NCBI RefSeq assembly: GCF_025869515.1
Contig: NZ_JAOZVR010000038.1
Location: 1 to 64,000, forward strand
Direction: 5' to 3'
Origin: Ferrovibrio sp.
GTDB lineage: Bacteria; Pseudomonadota; Alphaproteobacteria; Ferrovibrionales; Ferrovibrionaceae
DNA length: 64,000 nt
A program made the translations under genes and the position numbers. Positions 52,038-60,844 of this stretch are shown here, in pieces. Under the pieces are notes generated by a model. It was not told where the DNA came from. It was given only the letters and a program-made list of their open reading frames with translations, and searched no databases. Numbering within the stretch: position 1 is the stretch's first letter; each line of letters opens with the position of its first letter.

Positions 52038-52898
52038 TTACTCTCCGCCACCCAGTGAATGTACGTAGACCGCCAGCATCTTGATCGTCGCGTCGTCCAG
52101 CCGTCCGGTCCAGGACGGCATTACGCCATTGCGCGATTGCGCGATGGTGCGGATCAGCGTGTTGCGATCACCGCCATAGAGCCAGATCTTGTCGGTCAGG
52201 TTCGGTGCGCCGAGCTCGCGATTGCCTTTGGCGTTATCGCCGTGGCAGACCGCGCAATTGTCCTTGTAGAGTGTCGCAGCATGCGGATTGACGGGCTTCG
52301 ATTCCGACACAGCAACGACGTAGTCAGCCACCGTCTCGATGTCCTTCTGAGGCAGGATGCCATCGGCGAGGAAGCGTGGCATCTGTGACTGGCGCGTCTC
52401 GTCATGCGCGCCGCGGACGCCGAAGCGGATCGTGCGCTCGATATCGGCCAGGCTGCCGCCCCAGAGCCAGTCGTCATCGGCCAGGCTCGGATAACCCCTG
52501 GTCCCGATGCCACCCGACTGGTGGCAGCCGGCACAGTTCTCGGCGAAGAGTACGCGACCGCCGGAGACGGAGAATTGATAGAGATCGGAATCGGCCTTGA
52601 CCTGTTCGACGGAAGTCTCGCGGATTTTCGTGCGATAGACCGCCTGGCTGTCGGCCGCCTGCTGCAGGTTGGCAGCGACCTCGTCGCGCTGGCTGTAGCC
52701 GAGCGTGCCGCCGAAATAGGAGCGCAGACCGGGCACGCTCGGGTAGAGCACTGACCAGACCACCGCGAACACAATGCAGGCGTAGAACACATACAGCCAC
52801 CATTTCGGCAGCGGGTTGTTCAGCTCGCGGATGCCGTCCCATTCATGGCCGGTGGTGCCAACAGTATCGTCGTTCGAGGTATTGGGGAGCTTGGCCAT
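52038..52898 (-). CDS. ccoP: cbb3 oxidase dihaem subunit CcoP
   Basis: 286 residues. One N-terminal helix (WWLYVFYACIVFAVVWSVLY), then two c-type haem domains with CAGCH and CAVCH, and Met ligands in MPRF and MPSW. It passes electrons from cytochrome c to CcoO/CcoN. aaggac precedes ATG 52898. The C-terminus ends GGGE. Confidence 0.95.
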   Translation of the reverse strand: MAKLPNTSNDDTVGTTGHEWDGIRELNNPLPKWWLYVFYACIVFAVVWSVLYPSVPGLRSYFGGTLGYSQRDEVAANLQQAADSQAVYRTKIRETSVEQVKADSDLYQFSVSGGRVLFAENCAGCHQSGGIGTRGYPSLADDDWLWGGSLADIERTIRFGVRGAHDETRQSQMPRFLADGILPQKDIETVADYVVAVSESKPVNPHAATLYKDNCAVCHGDNAKGNRELGAPNLTDKIWLYGGDRNTLIRTIAQSRNGVMPSWTGRLDDATIKMLAVYVHSLGGGE

Positions 52899-52900
52899 TG

Positions 52901-53077
52901 TCAGTTGTCCTTGGCCGCGGGGTTATGCGGATCGAGCAGGGGGATTTCGCCGCGTTTCGTCCACAGGTCGCGGCGCGAGGGCCACATCGTCCAGACGATG
53001 AGGCCGACGAAGAGGGTGAAGAACCAGACGGTCCAGAGCGACCGCAGCCAGGGATAACTTTCGAGAAGCGTCGTCAT
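52901..53077 (-). CDS. ccoQ: cbb3 oxidase subunit CcoQ
   Basis: 58 residues from ATG 53077. One membrane helix (SLWTVWFFTLFVGLIVWTMW) and a short cytoplasmic tail (WPSRRDLWTKRGEIPLLDP), as in CcoQ/FixQ, which stabilises the complex. It is set two bases before ccoP and seven bases after ccoO. The longer open frame upstream runs into ccoO and is not the true start. Confidence 0.92.
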   Translation of the reverse strand: MTTLLESYPWLRSLWTVWFFTLFVGLIVWTMWPSRRDLWTKRGEIPLLDPHNPAAKDN

Positions 53078-53084
53078 TCTGACC

Positions 53085-53807
53085 TCACTGCCGCAAGCCG
53101 CCGGGCTGCGTGCGATCGAATTCAACCAGCCGGCCCAGCATCTGCAGATAGGCGACCAGCGCATCCATTTCGGTCACGCGCGGATTGCCGTCGAAATCGC
53201 CGAGCGCCGCCTTCGGATAGCGGGCCAGCACGCCATCGGTATCGGCATCGGGCTCGGCCTGAGCGGTGAAATCCGCCTTGGCAGAGGCAATCATCTCGTC
53301 CGAATAGGGCACGCCCACCAGGCGCAGGGCCTTCAGGTGATCGGCAATATCGGAGGGATCGACCGGCTTCTGCGCCAGGAAGGCATAGGGCGGCATGATC
53401 GACTGCGGCACCACGGCACGCGGATCAACCAAATGCGCGACATGCCATTCATTCGAATACTTGCCGCCGACGCGGGCGAGATCGGGTCCGGTACGCTTGG
53501 AGCCCCACTGGAAGGGATGGTCGTACATGCTTTCCGCCGCCAGGCTGTAATGGCCGTAGCGTTCCACCTCGTCGCGCAGCGGCCGGATCTGCTGGCTGTG
53601 ACAGAGATAGCAGCCTTCACGGATGTAGATGTTGCGGCCGGCCAGCTCGAGCGGCGAATAGGGCCGCATGCCCTGTACGCGCTCGATCGTGGTTTCGATG
53701 GTGAAGAGCGGCACAATTTCGACCAGGCCGCCGATCGCCACGGTAACCAGTGTGAGTACCGCCAGCAGGATGGTGTTGCGTTCAATGGTTGCGTGCTTGA
53801 TGAACAT
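53085..53807 (-). CDS. ccoO: cbb3 oxidase monohaem subunit CcoO
   Basis: 240 residues. Membrane anchor [20 protein letters not shown], haem c site [20 protein letters not shown] (CYLCH), and the FixO core [20 protein letters not shown]. The Met ligand is in IMPPY. It starts 12 bases after ccoN, with gaggcc before ATG 53807. It receives electrons for CcoN. Confidence 0.96.
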   Translation of the reverse strand: MFIKHATIERNTILLAVLTLVTVAIGGLVEIVPLFTIETTIERVQGMRPYSPLELAGRNIYIREGCYLCHSQQIRPLRDEVERYGHYSLAAESMYDHPFQWGSKRTGPDLARVGGKYSNEWHVAHLVDPRAVVPQSIMPPYAFLAQKPVDPSDIADHLKALRLVGVPYSDEMIASAKADFTAQAEPDADTDGVLARYPKAALGDFDGNPRVTEMDALVAYLQMLGRLVEFDRTQPGGLRQ

Positions 53808-53819
53808 CGGAGGCCTCGA

Positions 53820-55310
53820 TCACACTGCCGGCTGCGGACGCGCCAGGGTCGGCAGGCTGTCCTCGTTACGAAGATCGCCGCGCGCCGTGCGCCACAGGTT
53901 GTAGACCATGATCAGGGCACCGGTGAGGAAGAGCACACCGCCCAGAGCACGAATGACGTAGAATGGATGCATGGCTTCCACCGTCTCGATGAAGGAATAC
54001 TGCAGGAAGCCGAGGTGATCGTAGGCACGCCACATCAGGCCCTGCATGATGCCCGACACCCACATGGCGGTGATGTAGAGCAGGATGCCGATAGTCGCGA
54101 CCCAGAAATGTACCGAGACCAGCTTGATGGAATACAGCCGCTGGCGATTCCACAGCACCGGCACGATGTAATACAGCATGCCGAAGGTGATGAAGGCATT
54201 CCAGCCGAGTGCGCCGGAATGCACATGGCCGATGGTCCAGTCGGTATAATGGCTGAGGGCGTTGACCTGGCGGATCGACATCACCGGACCCTCGAAGGTG
54301 GACATGCCGTAGAAGGCAACCGCGGTGACCGAGAAGCGCAGCGCCGGATCGGTGCGCAGCTTGTCCCAGGCGCCCGACAGCGTCATCAGGCCGTTGATCA
54401 TGCCGCCCCAGGACGGCATCCACAGCATGACCGAGAAGACCATGCCCAGCGTCGACGCCCAGTCGGGCAGCGCGGTGTAGTGCAGGTGATGCGGGCCGGC
54501 CCAGATGTAGAGGAAGATCAGCGACCAGAAATGCACGATCGACAGGCGATAGGAATAGATCGGCCGCTCCGCCTGCTTCGGGATGAAGTAATACATCATC
54601 CCGAGGAAGCCGGCCGTCAGGAAGAAGCCGACCGCGTTATGGCCGTACCACCATTGCGTCAACGCATCCTGCACACCGGCGAAAAGCGAATAGCTCTTGG
54701 TCCCGACCAGCGAGACCGGTATCGCCAGATTATTGACGATATGCAGCATCGCCACGGTGATGATGAAGGAGAGATAGAACCAGTTGGCGACATAGATATG
54801 CGGCTCTTCGCGCCGAAGCAGGGTGCCGGTATAGGCGACCAGATAGACTACCCAGACCAGCGTCAGCCACAGATCGACATACCATTCCGGCTCGGCATAT
54901 TCCTTGCTCTGGGTGATGCCGAACAGATATCCGGTCGCCGCCAGCACGATAAACAGCTGATAGCCGAAGAACAGGAACCAGCCGACGGGCTCGCCGCCGA
55001 ACAGGCGCGCGCGGCAGGTACGCTGCACGATATAGATCGAGGATCCGAGCAGGGCATTGCCGCCGAAGGCGAAGATCGCCGCCGAGGTATGCAGCGGGCG
55101 CAGGCGACCGAAGGTGGTCCATTCCAGGCCCAGATTGAGCACCGGAAAGGCCAGCTGGAGGGCGATGTAAACGCCGGCAGCAAAGGCCGCGACGCCCCAG
55201 AAGATTGTTGCGATCACAAAGGCGCGGACAACGCTTTCGATGTAAGGCTCGACCTTGTGATCTGCATATGGGCGGTTTGCATATGGCTGGCTGGCGGCTA
55301 GTGCCGACAT
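53820..55310 (-). CDS. ccoN: cbb3 oxidase catalytic subunit CcoN
   Basis: 496 residues from ATG 55310; the open frame upstream (to 55517) crosses the regulatory gap and is not conserved. Twelve helices; reduces O2 at a haem b3-CuB centre with high affinity. His ligands are seen in [57 protein letters not shown] and [19 protein letters not shown]. It is the first gene of ccoNOQP-GHIS, preceded by an FNR/FixK box centred about 80 bases upstream. Confidence 0.97.
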   Translation of the reverse strand: MSALAASQPYANRPYADHKVEPYIESVVRAFVIATIFWGVAAFAAGVYIALQLAFPVLNLGLEWTTFGRLRPLHTSAAIFAFGGNALLGSSIYIVQRTCRARLFGGEPVGWFLFFGYQLFIVLAATGYLFGITQSKEYAEPEWYVDLWLTLVWVVYLVAYTGTLLRREEPHIYVANWFYLSFIITVAMLHIVNNLAIPVSLVGTKSYSLFAGVQDALTQWWYGHNAVGFFLTAGFLGMMYYFIPKQAERPIYSYRLSIVHFWSLIFLYIWAGPHHLHYTALPDWASTLGMVFSVMLWMPSWGGMINGLMTLSGAWDKLRTDPALRFSVTAVAFYGMSTFEGPVMSIRQVNALSHYTDWTIGHVHSGALGWNAFITFGMLYYIVPVLWNRQRLYSIKLVSVHFWVATIGILLYITAMWVSGIMQGLMWRAYDHLGFLQYSFIETVEAMHPFYVIRALGGVLFLTGALIMVYNLWRTARGDLRNEDSLPTLARPQPAV

Positions 55311-55383
55311 GGGGGGCTCCCGAAACTGAATGCGACCTGAATGGCCGTGCAGGTGCAGCATGCAAGTTCGGCGGATTGCGACA

Positions 55384-55397
55384 TTGACCCAAGTCAA
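55384..55397. promoter_or_regulatory. FNR/FixK box between ccoN and the DUF2189 gene
   Basis: TTGAC-ccaa-GTCAA, a perfect palindrome, in the 155-base divergent gap. Its centre is 80.5 bases from the ccoN start and 75.5 from the DUF2189 start, so it could activate both. This is the expected control of a cbb3 operon. Confidence 0.85.
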
Positions 55398-55465
55398 TTG
55401 AGCGATGCACAGTCCGTGCAATAAGGTCGAAGTGGTGTGACCTATTGCCGCAGAAAGGTCCCTTA

Positions 55466-56245
55466 ATGACCTCCGATACCGATATCCGCACGAGCAGCCC
55501 GGGCATGAAGACCCCAAGCGTGAACACGGTTGCGCATGACCAGCCCTGGGTCTGGCTGCAGCGCGGCTGGCGCGATCTCGCCGCGACGCCGAAAGTCAGC
55601 CTCGCCTATGGCTGCGGCATTGTGGCCGCGAGCTGGATTCTGTTCGAACTGCTATGGGTGGCGGACTGGACCTGGCTGGTGCTGCCGATGGCGGGCGGCT
55701 TCCTGCTGCTCGCCCCGGTGATGGCCGTCGGCCTGTATGAGGCGAGCCGGCGGCTGGAAGCCGGCCAGCCCGTGGTCCTGGGCGAAGTCCTGCGCGTGTT
55801 CCTGCACCGGCCGCAGATCATGGTCTTCGGCGTCGTGCTGCTGCTGCTGCATTTCGCCTGGATGCGCACGGCGATGCTGTGGTTCGTGCTGTATTTCCAC
55901 CAGGGTACGCCGCCGCTGTCGCAGATTCCGGTCTATATGCTGGATCCCAACAACCTGCCCTTCCTGGTGATCGGGACGGCGATGGGGGCCGGCTTTGCCT
56001 TCATCACTTTCGCGGTCTCGGCGGTTTCGCTGCCTTTGATGATGGATCGCCAGATCGATGTGATTTCCGCCATCCTGATCAGCCTGCGCGCGATCTGGGC
56101 CAACCCCAGGGCCATGCTGCTCTGGGCCGGGCTGATCGCCGGCTGCACCTTCGTTGGCTTGGCCACTTTCTTTTTCGGTCTGGGACTCCTGTTCCCGCTG
56201 GTTGGCCATGCCACCTGGCATGCCTATCGCGACCTGGTGGACTGA
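55466..56245 (+). CDS. DUF2189 integral membrane protein
   Basis: 259 residues from ATG 55466. Six or so membrane helices; [20 protein letters not shown] and [20 protein letters not shown] are the DUF2189 signatures. The family is often next to cbb3 oxidase or cytochrome genes, and the role is unknown. It diverges from ccoN across a shared FNR/FixK box and so is probably induced with the oxidase. It converges with the TauE/SafE-like gene seven bases after its end. Confidence 0.87.
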   Translation: MTSDTDIRTSSPGMKTPSVNTVAHDQPWVWLQRGWRDLAATPKVSLAYGCGIVAASWILFELLWVADWTWLVLPMAGGFLLLAPVMAVGLYEASRRLEAGQPVVLGEVLRVFLHRPQIMVFGVVLLLLHFAWMRTAMLWFVLYFHQGTPPLSQIPVYMLDPNNLPFLVIGTAMGAGFAFITFAVSAVSLPLMMDRQIDVISAILISLRAIWANPRAMLLWAGLIAGCTFVGLATFFFGLGLLFPLVGHATWHAYRDLVD

Positions 56246-56252
56246 CCCGGCC

Positions 56253-57020
56253 CTAGCCGATCAGCCACCGCGCTGCCAGCAGAACCAGTACCGCCGCGTT
56301 GAAAACCAGCACCGCCGGCAGCAGGGCCTTCATCGCCCGTTGCCAGCGCTGCCCGGCGGCGGCCCCGAGAAATCCGACCACCATAAGTCCCGGCGCCGTG
56401 CCGAGCGCAAACAGCGCCATGCCGGTGGCGCCGCTCTGCCAGTTGCCGCTCGCACCGGCCAGCAGCAGGGCGGAATACAATAATCCGCAGGGCAGAAATC
56501 CCAGTGCCAGGCCAAGGGCATAGCCGTTCAGGCCGGTCGGCTGGCGGAACAGCGGACCGAGACCGGCCCGCCACCATTGGCGAGCCGTCGTGGCGAACTG
56601 CAAGGCCCCGGTCGACACCATCTGCGTGGTCGCAAACGCCAGCAGCAGGCCGGCGCCGACGACCAGGCCCAGGGCGGGCAGATAGCCATGCAGCGTGAGC
56701 TGCTGGGCACCACCGGCCATACCGGCAGCCGCGGCGCCCAATATTGCATAAGTCGTTGTTCTTCCTGCATGATAAGGCAATAACGCCATGCCGCGCAAGC
56801 GGGCGAAACCGGTGGCTTGCGCCACCGGCATGGTCGACAGCCGGCTGCCGACCTGGCCCAGGACAAAAGGCCCGCACATGCCAGAACAATGCACGGCGCC
56901 GCCGGCCAGTCCGAGCAGCAGCATGCCAAGCGGATGCGTGACCGGCAGCCAGTCGCTGATGAGGCCGCCATGCAGGGCTGACGAACAGGCCGCCAGAATA
57001 TCCGCCCAGGTATCTGCCAT
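56253..57020 (-). CDS. TauE/SafE (DsbD_2-like) membrane protein
   Basis: 255 residues from ATG 57020; GTG 57029 would add three. About six helices. The Cys motif GAVHCSGMCGPF and the later FLPCGLLYSALL are typical of the DsbD_2/SafE-like proteins found with cbb3 oxidases; they are linked with copper or thiol handling in biogenesis. I see no ribosome site directly before the start. An FNR/FixK box is centred 42.5 bases upstream. Confidence 0.85.
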   Translation of the reverse strand: MADTWADILAACSSALHGGLISDWLPVTHPLGMLLLGLAGGAVHCSGMCGPFVLGQVGSRLSTMPVAQATGFARLRGMALLPYHAGRTTTYAILGAAAAGMAGGAQQLTLHGYLPALGLVVGAGLLLAFATTQMVSTGALQFATTARQWWRAGLGPLFRQPTGLNGYALGLALGFLPCGLLYSALLLAGASGNWQSGATGMALFALGTAPGLMVVGFLGAAAGQRWQRAMKALLPAVLVFNAAVLVLLAARWLIG

Positions 57021-57055
57021 GCCGGGCACTATGCGCAGGGCAATAGCGAGCCTCC

Positions 57056-57069
57056 TTGATCCGGATCAA
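57056..57069. promoter_or_regulatory. FNR box shared by TauE/SafE-like and hemerythrin genes
   Basis: TTGAT-ccgg-ATCAA, the exact FNR consensus. Its centre is 41.5 bases from the hemerythrin start codon (57104) and 42.5 from the TauE/SafE-like start (57020). With class II activation (-41.5) both transcripts would begin at or next to their start codons. Candidate -10 elements taaact (57091-57096) and, on the minus strand, catagt (57028-57033) are at the right distance. Confidence 0.88.
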
Positions 57070-57103
57070 CGCCGGAACGTGCCAGCCCAGTAAACTTTCC
57101 ATT

Positions 57104-57700
57104 ATGACTTCGCAAACCCAGGACAGCAGCCCCCCGATCGGCACCGCAGCGGTTTCGGCCATGCTGGTGATCGAAAAGGCGCTATCGCCAGCCGAGGCCG
57201 GACTCTCGCCGCTCGACCGGCTGGTGGGCATGCGAATGATCCTGCAGGCTTTCTGCGCCGTTATCCGGTCGCTGTCGAATGCCTCGCCTGCCCTGTTCCG
57301 GGCGCTGGCACCGGGTATCGCAAGCTTTCTGTCGCATGATTTCATCAACATCGTGACCGAGGAGCAGGAGGGTCTGCTGGTCTACCTGCGGCGGCGCCTG
57401 ATGCTGGGCGACGATCTGGACACGCTGATCAACCACCTGCATGACGAGCACCGGCAGGACTGCGAACAGGCCCGCATGCTGGGCGGGCGCTGCCGCGAAT
57501 TCGCCACCGGCACCGATGTCGACTGGCCCGACCTGCTCGAGGCGCTTTCGGCCTTCGCCGAACAGCAGCGCCGTCACCTGACCTGGGAAGATGCGACAAT
57601 TTTACCCATCGCGCGCGCGCGGCTGCAGGCCGATGATCTCGACCGTTGGGATATTGAAATGGGCCGGCGTTATCACTTGGTAACCTGCGCGGCCCATTGA
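57104..57700 (+). CDS. Hemerythrin-like HHE-domain protein
   Basis: 198 residues from ATG 57104, with no ribosome site upstream. Four-helix bundle with candidate iron ligands in FLSHDFINIVTEEQEG, HLHDEHRQDCEQ and QQRRHLTWEDATIL. HHE proteins bind O2, NO or iron. The FNR-box placement suggests a role under low oxygen or nitrosative stress. The regulator gene follows 63 bases later. Confidence 0.85.
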   Translation: MTSQTQDSSPPIGTAAVSAMLVIEKALSPAEAGLSPLDRLVGMRMILQAFCAVIRSLSNASPALFRALAPGIASFLSHDFINIVTEEQEGLLVYLRRRLMLGDDLDTLINHLHDEHRQDCEQARMLGGRCREFATGTDVDWPDLLEALSAFAEQQRRHLTWEDATILPIARARLQADDLDRWDIEMGRRYHLVTCAAH

Positions 57701-57763
57701 TTTCAGCTCCCCGCTGATTGCAATACCATGGTGCGGTCAACTGCATACAGAAAGACATTTGCC

Positions 57764-58513
57764 ATGGCTGAAATCCATACTCTGCCGCGCTCGGCGGGCG
57801 TGCATGCCGCGGTCTTCCCGAAACTGCTCGATCCCTGCGATACCTGCACGGCCCGCAGCCTGACAATCTGCGCATCGCTCGCCGCCGAGGACCAGGCGAA
57901 GATGGGCGCGCTGGTGACGACCATGAGCCTGCAGCCGCGTCAGATTCTGTTCAATGAAGGCGACAACGCCGAGTATGTCTACAACATCACCAGCGGCAGC
58001 CTGTCGATCGCGAAATCGATGTCCGATGGGCGGCGCCAGATCGCCGGCTTCCTCGGCGCCGGCGACTTTCTCGGCTTCAATACCAAAAGCACTTACACGG
58101 TCAGCGCCGAAGCGCTGATCGAAACCCATCTCTGCCGGTTTCCGCGGCTCGCCTTCCGCAAGCTGCTGGCCGAGACGCCCTGCCTGGAACATCGCCTGCT
58201 GGCCGTGGCCGAAAGCGAAATCGCCGCCGCGCAGGAGCAGATCCTGCTGCTCGGCCGCAAGACGGCGATGGAACGCATCGCGTCTTTCCTGCTGCTGCAA
58301 TCGGCCCGCATGAAGGCCCGCGGCATGGCCGACAACCCGGTGCTGCTGCCGATGACCCGCGCCGAAGTCGGTGACTATCTGGGTCTGACCATCGAAACGG
58401 TCAGCCGCTGCTTCACCAAGCTGCGCAAACTGGACGTGATCGGCCTGCCGGCGCCTGACCGCGTGCTGATCAAGCAGGCCGAGCGACTCAAGGCACTGTC
58501 GGAAGCGGCCTGA
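57764..58513 (+). CDS. fnrL: FNR-type oxygen-sensing regulator
   Basis: 249 residues from ATG 57764; ATG 57728 is an unlikely alternative. Crp/Fnr family. The N-terminus has C25-x2-C28-x7-C36 (PCDTCTARSLTIC) and a fourth Cys at 124 (ETHLCRF), which together ligate [4Fe-4S] in FnrL/FnrN/Anr-type proteins. The recognition helix TIETVSRCFTKL keeps the E-x-x-S-R of FNR, which reads TTGAT-type sites. FixK proteins lack the cluster, so this is the oxygen sensor itself. Five matching boxes are in the window. The gene has no box directly upstream. Confidence 0.92.
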   Translation: MAEIHTLPRSAGVHAAVFPKLLDPCDTCTARSLTICASLAAEDQAKMGALVTTMSLQPRQILFNEGDNAEYVYNITSGSLSIAKSMSDGRRQIAGFLGAGDFLGFNTKSTYTVSAEALIETHLCRFPRLAFRKLLAETPCLEHRLLAVAESEIAAAQEQILLLGRKTAMERIASFLLLQSARMKARGMADNPVLLPMTRAEVGDYLGLTIETVSRCFTKLRKLDVIGLPAPDRVLIKQAERLKALSEAA

Positions 58514-58531
58514 GCGGCCGCTCCCGCCGCA

Positions 58532-59368
58532 TCAGTTCGACAGCAATACGGGTACGGTCATGCTGTCCAGCAGCGTGGCGGTGACTCCGCCGAACACCGT
58601 CTCGCGCAGGCGGCTGTGGCCATAGGCCCCCATCACCAGAAGATCCGCACTGTTATCGGCCAGCGCAGAGAGCAGAACGTCGCCGACCGGCATGCCGCCA
58701 GCCGTGGTGTGCCGGGCCTTGGCCGTGATGCCGAAATGCTCCAGATGCCTGACCAGTGCGGTGGCGCTCTCGGTCTGCTCCGGCTCCGGGTCGATGCTCA
58801 GCACGGTGACGGATTTGGCAAGCTTCAGCATCGGCAGCGCATCATGCACCGCGCGGGCGGCCTCGCGCGTGCCATTCCAGGCGATCATCACGGTATCGCC
58901 CGGATGCGGGTAGCTGCCGATATAAGGCACGACAAGAACCGGACGTCCGAGCGCCAAGGCCAGATCGGCCGGCAGCGCATCGACGCCAGGATTGTCGGCC
59001 CCCAGCCGATCGCGATCCGGATCGGGCTGGCCAACGACGACGAGATCGAATGTCGTGCCGAATCGCGTCAGGGCATCAATCGGTGCGGCCTCGGAAACCG
59101 TCCAGTCCACCGAGATACCGGCAGCGCGCGCGTCCTGCTCGAATTGCTGCTTCGTCTTTTCGGCTTCGAGGCGTGCGTCATCGACCTGCTGCTGGAAAAA
59201 GCTGGGCGGCACATAATCGCCCATATAGTAGAGCTGGCTCGGAAAAGGCAGCGTATAGACCGCCATCACCCTGGCGTTGAATCGTTTGGCCAGCGCCAGC
59301 GCCGTGGCGGCCTTTTCCTTCGACCGCTTGTCAGCGGTGAGATGCAGCAGGATATCGCAATATTGCAT
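58532..59368 (-). CDS. Tandem-domain universal stress protein
   Basis: 278 residues from ATG 59368 with gaggag upstream. Two UspA domains; the second has the nucleotide-loop motif GAYGHSRLRETVFGGVTATL, while the first lacks a matching loop. It could bind ATP and help survival in growth arrest; no enzyme activity is implied. An FNR-like box is centred 61.5 bases upstream, so low-oxygen induction is likely. It converges with the FNR gene. Confidence 0.9.
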   Translation of the reverse strand: MQYCDILLHLTADKRSKEKAATALALAKRFNARVMAVYTLPFPSQLYYMGDYVPPSFFQQQVDDARLEAEKTKQQFEQDARAAGISVDWTVSEAAPIDALTRFGTTFDLVVVGQPDPDRDRLGADNPGVDALPADLALALGRPVLVVPYIGSYPHPGDTVMIAWNGTREAARAVHDALPMLKLAKSVTVLSIDPEPEQTESATALVRHLEHFGITAKARHTTAGGMPVGDVLLSALADNSADLLVMGAYGHSRLRETVFGGVTATLLDSMTVPVLLSN

Positions 59369-59422
59369 GTCGCTCTCCTCATATGTTGTAATCACGATAG
59401 CGGCCGCAGCAGCCAGCCGGCA

Positions 59423-59436
59423 TTGAGGCAAGTCAA
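59423..59436. promoter_or_regulatory. FNR/FixK box upstream of the minus-strand Usp gene
   Basis: TTGAG-gcaa-GTCAA: one mismatch from the perfect palindrome. Its centre (59429.5) is 61.5 bases from the start at 59368. A tatcgt at 59394-59399 (minus strand) could be the -10 element. Confidence 0.7.
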
Positions 59437-59478
59437 AAACGCCACGCGTTTCCCCACCCGCATAAAAGCGACGGCGGT

Positions 59479-59492
59479 TTGACATCGATCAA
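59479..59492. promoter_or_regulatory. FNR/FixK box upstream of the 122-residue protein gene
   Basis: TTGAC-atcg-ATCAA, centred at 59485.5, 61.5 bases from the start at 59547, a mirror of the box 56 bases to its left. This gap thus carries one box per direction. Confidence 0.78.
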
Positions 59493-59546
59493 GGCTACTA
59501 TCGGCAGGGTCCGGTTCACTGGCCGCTACAGCCAAGTGGAGCCATC

Positions 59547-59915
59547 ATGACCCTGTTCCTTGTCCATCTAGAACTCGCCCGCGAGAAAGGCCACCCCGAT
59601 GGCAGTGCTTTGCATGGCTATGACATCGTCGCGCCGCTCGGTCCGGATGGACATCTCGATGCGGCGGCGTGGAAGCAGAACCGCAGCCGTTGCACAGTGC
59701 GACGCTTCTGGTACGGCGAAGACGATCAGAAGGGCGAACTGATCCACACCCGCGGTGGCCGCTGGGCCCTGTCCTACGACCCGACCACCGATGAAGACGA
59801 CGAAGCCATGTTCCGCATGGACAGTCACATCATCCGCAAGGGCGAATACATTTCCATCACCGAACCGGGCAATCAGCGGCATACCTTCCGGATCGTAAGC
59901 ATAACGGCTGTCTGA
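59547..59915 (+). CDS. Unknown 122-residue protein, predicted low-oxygen induced
   Basis: 122 residues; tggag before ATG 59547. Mixed alpha/beta, no signal or membrane segment; the head LFLVHLELAREKGHPDGSAL and RRFWYGEDDQKGELIHTRGG are the most distinctive parts. I do not recognise a characterised family. It is first in a unit with the second Usp gene (23 bases on) and has an FNR/FixK box upstream. Confidence 0.8.
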   Translation: MTLFLVHLELAREKGHPDGSALHGYDIVAPLGPDGHLDAAAWKQNRSRCTVRRFWYGEDDQKGELIHTRGGRWALSYDPTTDEDDEAMFRMDSHIIRKGEYISITEPGNQRHTFRIVSITAV

Positions 59916-59938
59916 CCGGCCATACAGGGAGCAGCGAC

Positions 59939-60772
59939 ATGACCTATAAGGACATCCTGGTTTACGCAGATGCCTCTCCGGCCGCCGCCGCACGGCTGGA
60001 TGTCGCAGCGCTGCTCGCCACCGCATTCGAGGCGCATCTCGTTGCCCTACATGTCGATACGCGGCCTTACACCCCTGCGGATGTCCTGGGCACCGGCATC
60101 GGCGCCAGTGTGTTGCAGTGGCAGAAACAGGTCCGCCAGGAACGGGCCGAGGCGGCCGAGCGTCTGGTGAAGGACGCCGCGCAGCGCAATGGCATCGCCT
60201 TCGAATGGCGCCGCGTCGAAGGAGAGATCGGCGCGACCATCCTGGATCACGGCCGCTACCACGATCTGATCGTACTGTCGCAGGACGGCAGCCTCACCGA
60301 CCTGGATGCTCCGATCGAGCCGTTCGCTGGCAGCATCGTGGTCTCAGCCGGACGCCCGGTGGTTGTCGTGCCGCGGCAGTATAAGGCCAGGAGCTGCGGC
60401 AAGCGCGTTCTGGTAGCCTGGAAACCGACCGCCGAGGCGGCACGGGCCGTGCACGATGCCTTGCCGGTTCTGCAAAAGGCCGATGCCGTCACCGTCATGC
60501 GCATCAACCCGGATCCCGAAGAGCCCGCGCACAATCCCGGTTTCGATCTGGCGGCCCATCTGGCCCGCCATGGCGTGAAGGTGACGGTGACGCCCATCCT
60601 TGCAGCTGACATGGATGCCGGCAGCCTGATCGCGTCCTGCGCCAGCGAGCTGGAGGCGGACCTGATCGTGATGGGCGCCTATGGCCATTCGCGCCTGCGC
60701 GAACTGGTTTTCGGCGGCGCCACCCGCCATATGCTCGGGGCGCCCGTGGTCCCGGTGCTGATGTCGCGCTGA
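59939..60772 (+). CDS. Tandem-domain universal stress protein
   Basis: 277 residues. Two UspA domains, with the nucleotide loop GAYGHSRLRELVFGGATRHM in the second. It is a relative of the Usp protein 0.6 kb away in the opposite direction, sharing KPTAEAARAVHDALPVL-type and GAYGHSRLRE segments. It follows the 122-residue gene and is likely under the same FNR control. Confidence 0.9.
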   Translation: MTYKDILVYADASPAAAARLDVAALLATAFEAHLVALHVDTRPYTPADVLGTGIGASVLQWQKQVRQERAEAAERLVKDAAQRNGIAFEWRRVEGEIGATILDHGRYHDLIVLSQDGSLTDLDAPIEPFAGSIVVSAGRPVVVVPRQYKARSCGKRVLVAWKPTAEAARAVHDALPVLQKADAVTVMRINPDPEEPAHNPGFDLAAHLARHGVKVTVTPILAADMDAGSLIASCASELEADLIVMGAYGHSRLRELVFGGATRHMLGAPVVPVLMSR

Positions 60773-60844
60773 CCCGACCGATACGGCGCAATTTTTGCCG
60801 GCCGCATCTGGCCATTGGGCCCGGCCGCGGTCCATAACACCGGG

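Noticed and set aside
57701..57763. An FNR box directly before the regulator gene (autoregulation)
   Set aside because: Only half-sites such as ttgat and gtcaa at wrong spacing were found.
58504..58522. Hairpin agcggcc/ggccgct between the FNR and Usp genes as a terminator
   Set aside because: It overlaps the end of the FNR coding region and has no T-run on either side.
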